A DNA stretch of 64,000 nt from Xenopus tropicalis (lineage: Eukaryota; Chordata; Amphibia; Anura; Pipidae). The DNA lies in assembly GCF_000004195.4 (NCBI RefSeq), contig NC_030680.2:1800964-1864963 (forward strand), read 5' to 3'. The notes beneath the pieces are model-generated. The model worked only from the letters and a program-made list of their open reading frames with translations, searched no databases and had not been told where the DNA came from. A program made the translations under genes and the position numbers. Positions 55,474-64,000 of this stretch are shown in pieces. Numbering within the stretch: position 1 is the stretch's first letter; each line of letters begins with the position of its first letter.

Positions 55474-55572
55474 CTTTCTTTCTAACTAGAAAGCAGCCGA
55501 GGCCAACCAGTAGCGCAATCACTGCAACAAGTACTGCAACTAGAATGACACTCGCTATGGGGGCGCCTGGCT
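55474..55572 (-). CDS. B7-H6-like gene: transmembrane exon
   Basis: Acceptor TTTCAG|AG (55573) and donor AAAG|GTAAGA (55473) give a 99-bp phase 1-1 exon of 33 codons. It reads EPGAPIASVILVAVLVAVIA then LLVGLGCFLVRKK: a 20-22-residue hydrophobic helix followed by a basic stop-transfer R-K-K. It shows that the V-C1 product is a type I membrane protein. The cytoplasmic tail must be on further exons. Confidence 0.88.
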
Positions 55573-55699
55573 CTGAAATGACATTTAGAAACATTTATTA
55601 TCAGTAAAAAAGATATTAATTGTCATAATGTACATATATATTGTCATATATTCAGAGGTGAAGGCTTCATCATGTCTTTTGGTGGACTCTATTGGCTCT

Positions 55700-56274
55700 T
55701 TAAACCGAAACCAAACCCAAACGTAAAGCTGCGCCCCCTAGTTGATGAAAAACATAATTACACATGGAAACCAATTCCCCAATGAAAATTCTACTGACCC
55801 AAAACTTCATTATAAATGCAGGAGAAGTGACCAATGAGAATGCTGATTCCCTGTGTCAGGCCCCTTGCTGGTACCTTACATATAGAGATAATGATGGCAT
55901 TTTCCCGTCATTATATGGCACAGGAATCAGACATGGGGATAAAGGGACAGACTTGTTCAGTGCTGGGAAACTGTGCTTATTGCTCCCAACTCCAATTGCA
56001 GGAACAGAGAACAGGGAGCCGGATTTACTCACATCAGCTGGGATTCTCATTGGGGGATTCTTTTGCATTTCTGCCAATGCGGGCCCTAGAGAGCTGGGAA
56101 AGATTTATTGGGCAATATTGCTTTAAGAATCCAACCCTGATGTTACTGGACTACAGCTCCCAGCATGCCTCACTCTTCATTATATGTTACATTATTCTGG
56201 GATTTGTAGTCCAGTAACAGCTGAGTAACGTTGGGTTGAGCCGCGCGGTGCCGCAGGGTTTAGTTTCCCTTTAA
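55700..56274 (+). mobile_element. T2-type MITE, intronic
   Basis: TTAA at 55700-55703 followed by ACCGAAACCAAACCCAAACG, and ...GCAGGGTTTAGTTTCCCTTTAA at the right (56271-56274). Lies between the TM and C1 exons. Confidence 0.85.
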
Positions 56275-56364
56275 AATCTTGGGGGACTTGAAATGGACAA
56301 GATGAATTGCTTTATTTGGTGGCGGAAAGTGAAAAAAAAAGTTTCCTTTTCAAGTTATTTTTAC

Positions 56365-56685
56365 CTTTTACAACGAGAGTAAAGTTTAGTTGTTGCTCAG
56401 CGGATTTGTGCTTTATTCTACAGGAATAATTATTTCCATTATCCCCAAGTAACGGCTTTAGTGTCAGCTGACTTGTTACATTGAAAGTTCCGTCGCTGGT
56501 CAATACGGGGTCCCGGAAACAGGTTCCTGCGTCCAACACTTCCTGCCTGGAGGGGCCCAGATGCTTCACCCACTGGAGTTTTATTGCCCCAGGGTAAAAC
56601 CCTTTGGCTTCACACAAAATTGTCTTCTCCGTCCCAAGATCAATAGCAACGAAGTGCGGAGGTTCCAACGTGGTGATTGGTTGAG
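56365..56685 (-). CDS. B7-H6-like gene: IgC1 exon
   Basis: Acceptor TTCAG|CT (56686) and donor AAAG|GTAAAA (56364) give a 321-bp phase 1-1 exon of 107 codons. It reads EKTILCEAKGFYPGAIKLQW, then SDGTFNVTSQLTLKPLLGDN, NYSCRIKHKS. Cysteines and tryptophan are canonical. GFYP.AI..W and DGTFNVTS closely resemble the C1 domain of human B7-H6 (NCR3LG1) as I recall it. Sequons: NVT, NYS, NFT. Membrane-proximal domain of a type I protein. Confidence 0.92.
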
Positions 56686-56754
56686 CTGAAGAGAAATAAA
56701 TCCTACTTATTAAGTATTTTGTTAATTAGATAATGAGCATTCGTAATCTGCAAT

Positions 56755-57008
56755 AACAGAGACTTCCCTAAGCTCCGCCTCCTGACAGCAGCCCAGAGCC
56801 CACTGAGCATGTGCGTGCCCTAAATCTTACAAAAGAGGGTCTCACAAAGTAACAAGATGGCGGCCCCTGTGGAAAGTATAAATCATTACTGTAATTAGGC
56901 TTCTCAGCCTCTGGGCTTGTGCAGTAAGTTCAGAATGTTTGTGTTTATGTTCTGGATACAAAATACAGCATTTCTACTGATATTCTATTTTAGACTTTCC
57001 CCTTTAAT
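56755..57008 (+). repeat. Interspersed repeat, intronic, ends CCCTTTAA
   Basis: Best copy of the family also at 39100 and 41975: CCTAAGCTCCGCCTCCTGAC, GTGCAGTAAGTTCAGAATGT. Confidence 0.75.
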
Positions 57009-57150
57009 AAGACATTTAGAATTACAACTGGGGTTTATAGTCCAGTCCAGCAAGTAAAGTGTGGTTGAGCAGTGCAGCAGGATTTAGTGTATACAGTATA
57101 ATGTATATTACATTGTCATTTTTACACCTCACGATATTTATGCTGAACTG

Positions 57151-59372
57151 TATTCTCACTATACAGCTGATCCCAATATGTTTCGTAGCTGGGTTGGCTG
57201 CGGGTTGGCTGGGTTGGCTGCGGTTTGGCTGCGGGTTGGCTGCGCTTTGGCTGCGGGTTGGCTGGGTTGGCTGCGGTTTGGCTGCGGGTTGGCTGCGATT
57301 TGGCTGCGGGTTGGCTGGGTTGGCTGCGGTTTGGCTGCGGGTTGGCTGGGTTGGCTGCGGTTTGGCTGCGGTTTGGCTGCGGGTTGGCTGGGTTGGCTGC
57401 GGTTTGGCTGTGGGTTGGGTGCAGTTTGGCTATGGGTTGGCTGCGGGTTGGCTGGGTTGGCTACGGGTTGGCTGTGGGTTGGGTGCAGTTTGGCTGCGAG
57501 TTGGGTGCAGTTTGGCTGCGGGTTGGGTGCAGTTTGGCTGCGGGTTGGGTTGGGTATTCTCACTATACAGCTGATCCCAATATGTTTCGTAGCTGGGTTG
57601 GCTGCGGGTTGGCTGGGTTGGCTGCGGTTTGGCTGCGGGTTGGCTGCGCTTTGGCTGCGGGTTGGCTGGGTTGGCTGCGGTTTGGCTGCGGGTTGGCTGC
57701 GATTTGGCTGCGGGTTGGCTGGGTTGGCTGCGGTTTGGCTGCGGGTTGGCTGGGTTGGCTGCGGTTTGGCTGCGGTTTGGCTGCGGGTTGGCTGGGTTGG
57801 CTGCGGTTTGGCTGTGGGTTGGGTGCAGTTTGGCTATGGGTTGGCTGCGGGTTGGCTGGGTTGGCTACGGGTTGGCTGTGGGTTGGGTGCAGTTTGGCTG
57901 CGAGTTGGGTGCAGTTTGGCTGCGGGTTGGGTGCAGTTTGGCTGCGGGTTGGGTTGGGTATTCTCACTATACAGCTGATCCCAATATGTTTCGTAGCTGG
58001 GTTGGCTGCGGGTTGGCTGCGGGTTGGCTGGGTTGGCTGCGCTTTGGCTGCGGGTTGGCTGGGTTGGCTGCGGTTTGGCTGCGGGTTGGCTGCGCTTTGG
58101 CTGCGGGTTGGCTGGGTTGGCTGCGGTTTGGCTGCGGGTTGGCTGGGTTGGCTGCGGTTTGGCTGCGGGTTGGCTGGGTTGGCTGCGGTTTGGCTGCGGG
58201 TTGGCTGCGCTTTGGCTGCGGGTTGGCTGGGTTGGCTGCGGTTTGGCTGCGGGTTGGCTGGGTTGGCTGCGCTTTGGCTGCGGGTTGGCTGGGTTGGCTG
58301 CGGTTTGGCTGCGGGTTGGCTGCGCTTTGGCTGCGGGTTGGCTGGGTTGGCTGCGGGTTGGCTGCGATTTGGCTGCGGGTTGGCTGGGTTGGCTGCGGTT
58401 TGGCTGCGGGTTGGCTGGGTTGGCTGCGGTTTGGCTGCGGGTTGGCTGGGTTGGCTGCAGGTTGGCTGCGGTTTGGCTGTGGGTTGGGTGCAGTTTGGCT
58501 ATGGGTTGGCTGCGGGTTGGCTGGGTTGGCTACGGGTTGGCTGTGGGTTGGGTGCAGTTTGGCTGCGAGTTGGGTGCAGTTTGGCTGCGGGTTGGGTGCA
58601 GTTTGGCTGCGGGTTGGGTTGGGTATTCTCACTATACAGCTGATCCCAATATGTTTCGTAGCTGGGTTGGCTGCGGGTTGGCTGCGGGTTGGCTGGGTTG
58701 GCTGCGCTTTGGCTGCGGGTTGGCTGGGTTGGCTGCGGTTTGGCTGCGGGTTGGCTGCGCTTTGGCTGCGGGTTGGCTGCGGTTTGGCTGCGGGTTGGCT
58801 GGGTTGGCTGCGCTTTGGCTGCGGGTTGGCTGGGTTGGCTGCGGTTTGGCTGTGGGTTGGCTGCGGTTTGGCTGCGGTTTGGCTGGGTTGGCTGCGGTTT
58901 GGCTGCGGGTTGGCTGCGCTTTGGCTGCGGGTTGGCTGGGTTGGCTGCGGTTTGGCTGCGGTTTGGCTGGGTTGGCTGCGGTTTGGCTGCGGTTTGGCTG
59001 CGGGTTGGCTGGGTTGGCTGCAGGTTGGCTGCGGTTTGGCTGTGGGTTGGGTGCAGTTTGGCTGTGGGTTGGCTGCGGGTTGGCTGGGTTGGCTACGGGT
59101 TGGCTGTGGGTTGGGTGCAGTTTGGCTGCGAGTTGGGTGCAGTTTGGCTGCGGGTTGGGTGCAGTTTGGCTGCGGGTTGGGTGCAGTTTGGCTGCGGGTT
59201 GGGTGCAGTTTGGCTGCGGGTTGGGTGCAGTTTGGCTGCGGGTTGGGTGCAGTTTGGCTGCGGGTTGGGGGCAGTTTGGCTGCGGGTTGGGTGCAGTTTG
59301 GCTGCGGGTTGGCTGCGGGTTGGCTGCAGGTTGGCTGCAGTTTGGCTGCGGGTTGGCTGCGGGTTGGCTGGG
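57151..59372 (-). repeat. 12-bp-based minisatellite with 404/665-bp higher-order repeats, intronic
   Basis: Basic motif GGTTGGCTGCGG / TTTGGCTGCGGG on the plus strand. A unique 48-bp header (TATTCTCACTATACAGCTGA...) recurs at 57151, 57555, 57959 and 58624, so the blocks are 404, 404 and 665 bp. The first two blocks look identical. Long frames on both strands are by-products. Lies in the intron between the V and C1 exons. Strong G/C strand skew. Confidence 0.96.
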
Positions 59373-59476
59373 TTAATTCTCAGCCTGTGTTGATGAGCCA
59401 ATCCGCTGACTCCTGCCTGGGGCAGACACACAGGTTGCGGCACAGATACCCTCGGCACAATAGGATAAGCACTAAC

Positions 59477-59824
59477 CTGACACCTCCACAGTGACGGCGC
59501 CGTGTTTCTTCTGAGGGGTGTAAGTGACAGTGCAGGTATATTCCCCTTCATCGCTGAACTGTATCTGAGTTATGGTGAATCCCGCGATGCCCAATTCAAG
59601 GTCCGTCTCAGATATGTTTAACCCACGGCGGTTTTGGGTCACGTTCCTGCTCACGTACAGATATAGATCAACTTGCGTTCCATTGGGGGGCGTCAGGGTC
59701 CACTGGACTGAGAGCTTTTTCAGATCGAGTTTTGCGGTGTCGGAATGGGTTATATTGCACGGGATTAATACATCTTGGTTCCTTAGGGATACAATGGCGC
59801 CACCTGTGGTAATTTCAATATTAG
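59477..59824 (-). CDS. B7-H6-like gene: IgV exon
   Basis: Acceptor TTTTAG|CT (59825) and donor TCAG|GTTAGT (59476) give a 348-bp phase 1-1 exon of 116 codons. A V-set domain: VSLRNQDVLIPCNITHSDTA, KLSVQWTLTPPNG, GFTITQIQFSDEGEYTCTVT (the D-x-G-x-Y-x-C motif), then HGAVTVEV as the G strand. Four sequons (NIT, NGT, NVT, NIS). The G-G-x-x-x-x-L...V-x-I-x-C-N-I and Y-x-C-x-V-x-x-T-P-x-K pattern resembles B7-H6 more than other B7 members. Receptor-binding domain by analogy. Confidence 0.92.
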
Positions 59825-59852
59825 CTAAAAGGTGAAAGAAATGAGAAAAATT

Positions 59853-60520
59853 TTAAAGGGGATATAAACCCAGCCATGATGCTGTCCCACTGCGCCCCCT
59901 AGTGTTGCTATAGAAGTTGCCAAAAACATAATTATAGATGCAAGAAAATTCCCCAATGAGAATTCTACTGATAACTTCATTATAGATGCAAGAGAAGTGA
60001 CCAATGAGAATGCTGATTCCCTGTGTCAGGCCCCTTGCTGGTACCTTACATATAGAGATAATGATGGCATTTTCCCTTCATTATAGATGCAGGAGAAGTG
60101 ACCAATGAGAATGCTGATTCCCTGTGTCAGGCCCCTTACTGGTACCTTACATATAGAGATAATGATGGCATTTTCCCGTCATTATATGGCACAGGAATCA
60201 GACATGGGGATAAAGGGACAGACTTGTTCAGTGCTGGGAAACTGTGCTTATTGCTCCCAACTCCAATTGCAGGAACAGAGAACAGGGAGCCGGATTTACT
60301 CACATCAGCTGGGATTCTCATTGGGGGATTTCTTGCATTTTAATGCAGTTTTATTGGGCAATATTGCTTTAAGAATACAGCCCTGATGTTGCTGGACTAC
60401 AGCTCCCAGCATGCCTCACAATTCATTATATGTTACATTATTCTGGGGTTTGTAGTCCGGCAACAGCTGAGTAACGTTGGGTTGAGCCGCGCTGTGCCGC
60501 AGGGTTTAGTTTCCCTTTAA
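59853..60520 (+). mobile_element. Full-length T2-type MITE, 668 bp, intronic
   Basis: TTAAAGGGGATATAAACCCA (59853) and GGGTTTAGTTTCCCTTTAA (60520) are inverted termini with TTAA duplication. It contains an internal direct duplication of ~100 bp (AAGTGACCAATGAGAATGCT at 59996 and 60096). Confidence 0.9.
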
Positions 60521-60802
60521 TAATCATATCCCTCTGGTTATTCCCTTTTGACCTGCCCCTGGCTGGGATTAGGGATAAGCAATGTTTTTGATCCATTTAT
60601 ATTCTCTATACTTTACAAGCAATTTCCCAGGTTTCTATACCTCTCTCTGCACTCACCCTTGTACTTACCATACTCATATTTACTGAAACTCCCGCCCTTA
60701 GGCACAATATTTACTATAAGATTGGAAACCAGGACATTCACTCCCGATGCAGCAACAAGCTGTGCCCTGATTGGCTAATGAATGTCAATATCTGCTCCTT
60801 AC

Positions 60803-60881
60803 CTGAGGCTTGGGGGGAGAAGGCGATCGGTAGGAGCAAGATTAGGAAGTGGGGTGACTCCCACACTCGCAGGGACCCCAT
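60803..60881 (-). CDS. B7-H6-like gene: leader exon and start codon
   Basis: ATG at 60881-60879 starts 26 codons: MGSLRVWESPHFLILLLPIA then FSPQAS, a signal peptide, ending TCAG|GTAAGG in phase 1, which joins in frame to the V exon (A-N-I-E-I-T). The gene order leader, V, C1, TM on the minus strand is that of B7-family proteins. Identification as a homologue of NCR3LG1 is by recalled motif similarity; butyrophilin- or XMIV-like relatives are the alternatives. Confidence 0.88.
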
Positions 60882-60940
60882 GTCCCCCCCCAAGTCTTCT
60901 TTGTGTTGACGCGAGTTGCTGAGCCCTTGCTCTGAACTTT

Positions 60941-60953
60941 ACTTTCACTTTCC
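60941..60953 (-). promoter_or_regulatory. IRF/ISRE-type element upstream of the B7-H6-like gene
   Basis: The reverse strand reads GGAAAGTGAAAGT, a match to the IRF-element core GAAANNGAAA, about 60 bp before the ATG. Such sites give interferon responsiveness to antigen-presentation and stress-ligand genes. Function is inferred. Confidence 0.55.
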
Positions 60954-61180
60954 ATGTAATTATACTGGAGGGCAGGGTGTTTGTTCCCGTATTCAGTGCA
61001 ACGTTATCTCTGTATCTGGGTAACTGAGAACAATATCTGCTCTATTTAACTGTTTAATTGCTTCAGGCAAAAGATCTCTATAGGAAGCCACAACTACTGG
61101 GAGCGGATACACACTGACCAACTGCAAGGATACACAGACGCACACAGATAGTGAGCACCTAGGTTACAGAAGATTCAATC

Positions 61181-61442
61181 AAAGGGGCTGTAAACCTGAC
61201 CATGATGCTGTCCCACTGCCCCCCCAGTTATCTATAGCAGTTGCCAAAAAAACATAATTATAGGAAAAAAACTGGGAAAGTTTTATTGGGCAATATTGCT
61301 TTAAGAATACAGCCCTGATGTTGCTGGACTACAGCTCCCAGCATGCCTCACCCTTCATTATATGTTACATTATTCTGGGATTTGTAGTCCGGCAACAGCT
61401 GAGTAACGTTTGGTTGAGCCGCAGGGTTTAGTTCCCCTTTAA
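61181..61442 (+). mobile_element. Short T2-type MITE, internally deleted
   Basis: Left AAAGGGGCTGTAAACCTGAC, right GGTTTAGTTCCCCTTTAA. The interior jumps from the left ~85 bp to the right ~170 bp of the full-length copy. Confidence 0.8.
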
Positions 61443-61604
61443 CCACCATGATGAAATCCTTTGCACTAACAGCAAATATTCTTCCAGCGTTCTCCCTAAT
61501 AATGTACATAGTGTAACATTTTCACAAACAAGAAGCCAGTGGTTTAGGGAAAGGTTGCCCAACTGGCACACAACTAGCCCCCAGGTGTCCCTTCTCCTTT
61601 GCTC

Positions 61605-62205
61605 TTAGGGTAAAGACACACGGAGCGACTAGTAGCAGCTACTTGTCACGGCTACTAAATGCCAGAAAATACCCTGCCATAGACACCTTAAGGGTGAAGA
61701 CACACGGAGCTACTAGTAGCAGCTACTTGTCACGGCTACTAAATGCCAGAAAATACCCTGCCATAGACACCCTAAGGGTGAAGACACACGGAGCTACTAG
61801 TAGCAGCTACTTGTCGCGGCTACTAAACGCCAGAAAATACCCTGCCATAGACACCCTAAGGGGGAAGACACACGGAGCTACTAGTAGCAGCTACTTGTCG
61901 CGGCTACTAAATGCCAGAAAATACCCTGCCATAGACACCCTAAGGGGGAAGACACACAGGGCTACTAGTAGCAGCTACTTGTCTCGGCTACTAAATGCCA
62001 GAAAATACCCTGCCATAGACCCCCTAAGGGTGAAGACACATGGAGCTACTAGTAGCAGCTACTTGTCTCGGCTACTAAAACAGACAATGCTGATCATTTA
62101 CTGAGAGGCAATTCTCAGTACTGTCTATGGCAGGGGATTTTCTGGCATTTAGTAGCCATGGAAAAGTAGCTGCTACTAAGTAGCTCTGTGTGTCTTCACC
62201 CTTAT
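61605..62205. mobile_element. MITE-like element with tandem 84-bp core
   Basis: The left arm unit TAAGGGTGAAGACACACGGA, GCTACTAGTAGCAGCTACTT repeats about 5.5 times at 84 bp (61605-62080). The right arm at 62125-62205 is one inverted copy (TTTAGTAGCC, TAGCTGCTACTAAG, TGTGTGTCTTCACCCTTA). Confidence 0.88.
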
Positions 62206-62476
62206 TCTACTGCCAGTTTCCTTGCTAATGAACTGAAACAGCAACACAATGAAGAATCTGTGTGGGGATTGGACACTGGTGGGAGATTATCATCTATTTC
62301 TTGGTTTATAAAGTAAAGGTTTGGGTGGGGGACACTAAGGTGCTGAGTCAGTTAAAAGGGGTAAAATTAAAGATAAGAAAATAAATAGGAAGCATAATAT
62401 TATATATATGGCATATACAGTATATATTATGGCATATATATATTAGGGCATAGGGCAACCCCCCCCCCCCCCTAAA

Positions 62477-63053
62477 GAATAGTGATGAGCGAATCTGTTC
62501 CATTTCACTTCTGGCGAAAAATTCACGAATCTTTCAAAAGATCCGCAAAACGGCGAAAATGTTGTGCGGCAAAAAAATTTGTCGCCCGTGGCTATTATTT
62601 TGTTGCGTGGCTATTATTTTGTTGTGCGGCTATTATTTTGTTGCGCGGCTATTCTTTTGTCGCCCATGGCTATTATTTTGTTGCGCGACTATTATTTTGT
62701 CACCCGCGGCTATTATTTTGTCGCACAGCTATTCTTTTGTCGCCCGCGGCTATTCTTTTGTCGCCCGCGGCTATTCTTTTGTCGCCCGTGGCTATTCTTT
62801 TGTTGCGCGACTATTATTTTGTCACCCGCGGCTATTATTTTGTCGCACAGCTATTCTTTTGTTGCCCGCAACTATTATTTTGTCGCCCATGGATATTATT
62901 TCATCGCGCGGCTATTTTTTTGACGCCCGCAACTATTCTTTTTTGACGCCAGCGACAATTTTTGGCCGTGCGGCGAATTTTTACGCGGCTAATTTTTTCA
63001 TCCGTTTCGCGAAACAATCCGCCAATGGCGAAACATTTTGCCCATCACTACTA
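62477..63053. mobile_element. MITE with amplified core, second copy of the 53338 family
   Basis: Ends TAGTGATGAGCGAATCTGTT and GAAACATTTTGCCCATCACTA. Interior (62575-62950) has about 17 copies of GCGGCTATTATTTTGTCGCC. Confidence 0.88.
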
Positions 63054-63317
63054 AAGAATCTTCATGCACCCCCATCTCTAACTGCAACCCCAAAACTAAA
63101 GCACACATATGTTTGTGAAGAGGTACCTGCCTAGGGCACAATGATGGGGGGGCGCCAGGTACCTTCTCTTCCACCTACCCCTGGTTCCGACCCCTTTCCC
63201 ACACTGTATCACCCCCCTCCAGTGGCCCCGGAACACATGGGGGGCTAGCCAGGACCCCCCAGCATGACCACAGTGTCTGCGCTATCCAGGGCCGCCATCA
63301 GGGGGGCACAGGGGGTA

Positions 63318-63584
63318 CAGTTGTCCCGGGCCCAGGCGTTTAAAGGGGGCCCGGCCGGGCTGTATCATTGTTATCGCTGGTGTCCGCTGTTATGTCCCGA
63401 ACTCCCCGCTGCATGTGCGCTTTTATAAGGTTGCGCCCCGTGCGTACTGACGTCACACGCACGGGGCGCAACCCTATAAAAGCGCACATGCAGCGGGGAG
63501 TTCGGGACATAACAGCGGACACCAGCGATAACAATGATACAGCCCGGCCGGGCCCCCTTTAAACGCCTGGGCCCGGGACAACTG
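63318..63584. repeat. 267-bp near-perfect palindrome
   Basis: CAGTTGTCCCGGGCCCAGGC at the left and GCCTGGGCCCGGGACAACTG at the right. The arms meet near 63451 at TGCGTACTGACGTCACACGC. Almost no mismatches, so it would extrude as a cruciform or transcribe a long hairpin. GC-rich arms. Confidence 0.93.
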
Positions 63585-63624
63585 ACAGAGTTACAGGATG
63601 CAGAAAAATTCTGGCGGCGGCTGC

Positions 63625-64000
63625 AAGGGGAGGGGACTGGAGGATGCTTGAGGGGCCCTGGGGGAAGGTGGGGGATGCTTGGGGGGGGCCTGGGGCAAGG
63701 TGGGGGATGCTTGGGGGGGCCTGGGGCAAGGTGGAGGATGCTTGGGGGGGGCCTGGGGTAAGGTGGAGGATGCTTGGGGGGGGGGCTGGGGCAAGGTGGA
63801 GGATGCTTGGGGGGGGCCTGGGGCAAGGTGGAGGATGCTTGGGGGGGGCCTGGGGCAAGGTGGAGGATGCTTGGGGGGGGCCTGGGGCAAGGTGGAGGAT
63901 GCTTGGGGGGGGCCTGGGGGAAGGTGGAGGATGCTTGGGGGGGAGGTGGGGGATGCTTGGGGGGGCCTGGGGCAAGGTGGAGGATGCTTGGGGGGCCCTG
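63625..64000 (+). repeat. ~31-bp G-rich minisatellite, about 12 copies, runs off the window
   Basis: Unit GGCCTGGGGCAAGGTGGAGG + ATGCTTGGGGGG. The poly-G run varies from 5 to 10. Explains the proline-rich antisense frames. Confidence 0.96.

Noticed and set aside
57159..59494. Very long tryptophan/glycine/leucine-rich frames (up to 621 codons) and antisense frames
   Set aside because: They are translations of a 12-bp-based tandem repeat inside an intron; no codon bias, start context or splice support.

Overview
The window is vertebrate genomic DNA, almost certainly from a clawed frog (Xenopus; X. tropicalis is more likely, but I cannot prove the species). Evidence: spliced immunoglobulin-superfamily exons with phase-1 introns and GT/AG sites; TTAA-flanked repeats ending in AAAGGGGAACTAAACCC-type termini, as in the T2/Kolobok-like MITEs of Xenopus; L2/CR1, Tx1-like and Penelope-like retroelements; a BEL/Pao element; and very many minisatellites. 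There are no bacterial operons, rRNA or tRNA genes, or CRISPR arrays. Most long open frames here are by-products of tandem repeats.

Layout. 1-4250: broken BEL/Pao LTR element. 4500-5820: MITE relic and antisense Tx1-like LINE debris. 5620-14575: a rearranged L2/CR1-type LINE with a 1.55-kb direct duplication and minisatellites at several internal points (49, 23, 25, 64 and 76 bp units). 14576-17040: Tx1-like LINE ORF1 and ORF2 pieces and an Ig-like fragment. 17827-19757: T2-type MITE and an inverted L2 3' tail with a 76-bp array. 20043-20109: an isolated leader-peptide exon (minus strand). 20222-28231: a complete but apparently non-autonomous LTR element (5-bp target duplication GTGTG) carrying a 4-kb array of ~82-bp repeats. 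28995-29440: a decayed C1-set Ig exon. 29899-32050: an ~82-bp array with a 409-bp higher-order period. 31976-35323: Tx1-like LINE ORF1 split by a Penelope-like element, itself split by a palindromic element; both have clear target duplications. 36860-38160: another Penelope-like fragment. 38700-42300: MITE copies.

The host genes lie in 42-61 kb on the minus strand. At the right is a compact gene of leader (60803-60881), IgV (59477-59824), IgC1 (56365-56685) and transmembrane (55474-55572) exons, most like the B7 family and specifically B7-H6/NCR3LG1, the NKp30 ligand. An IRF/ISRE-type GAAANNGAAA motif lies about 60 bp upstream of its start codon. To its left are six more C1-set exons (49022 down to 42326), all of symmetric phase 1-1, with no leader, V or TM exon I could find of their own. 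Three of the six lack one cysteine of the usual Ig disulfide. This multi-C1 array, the leader exon at 20 kb and the pseudoexon at 29 kb suggest a locally duplicated cluster of innate-receptor or ligand-like IgSF genes that transposable elements are cutting up. It is the most interesting host biology in the window.

The introns of this cluster are filled with private minisatellites (15, 94, 112 and 12-bp-based units) and MITEs, and the right end (61.6-64 kb) holds MITEs with internally amplified cores, a 267-bp near-perfect palindrome and a G-rich ~31-bp array.
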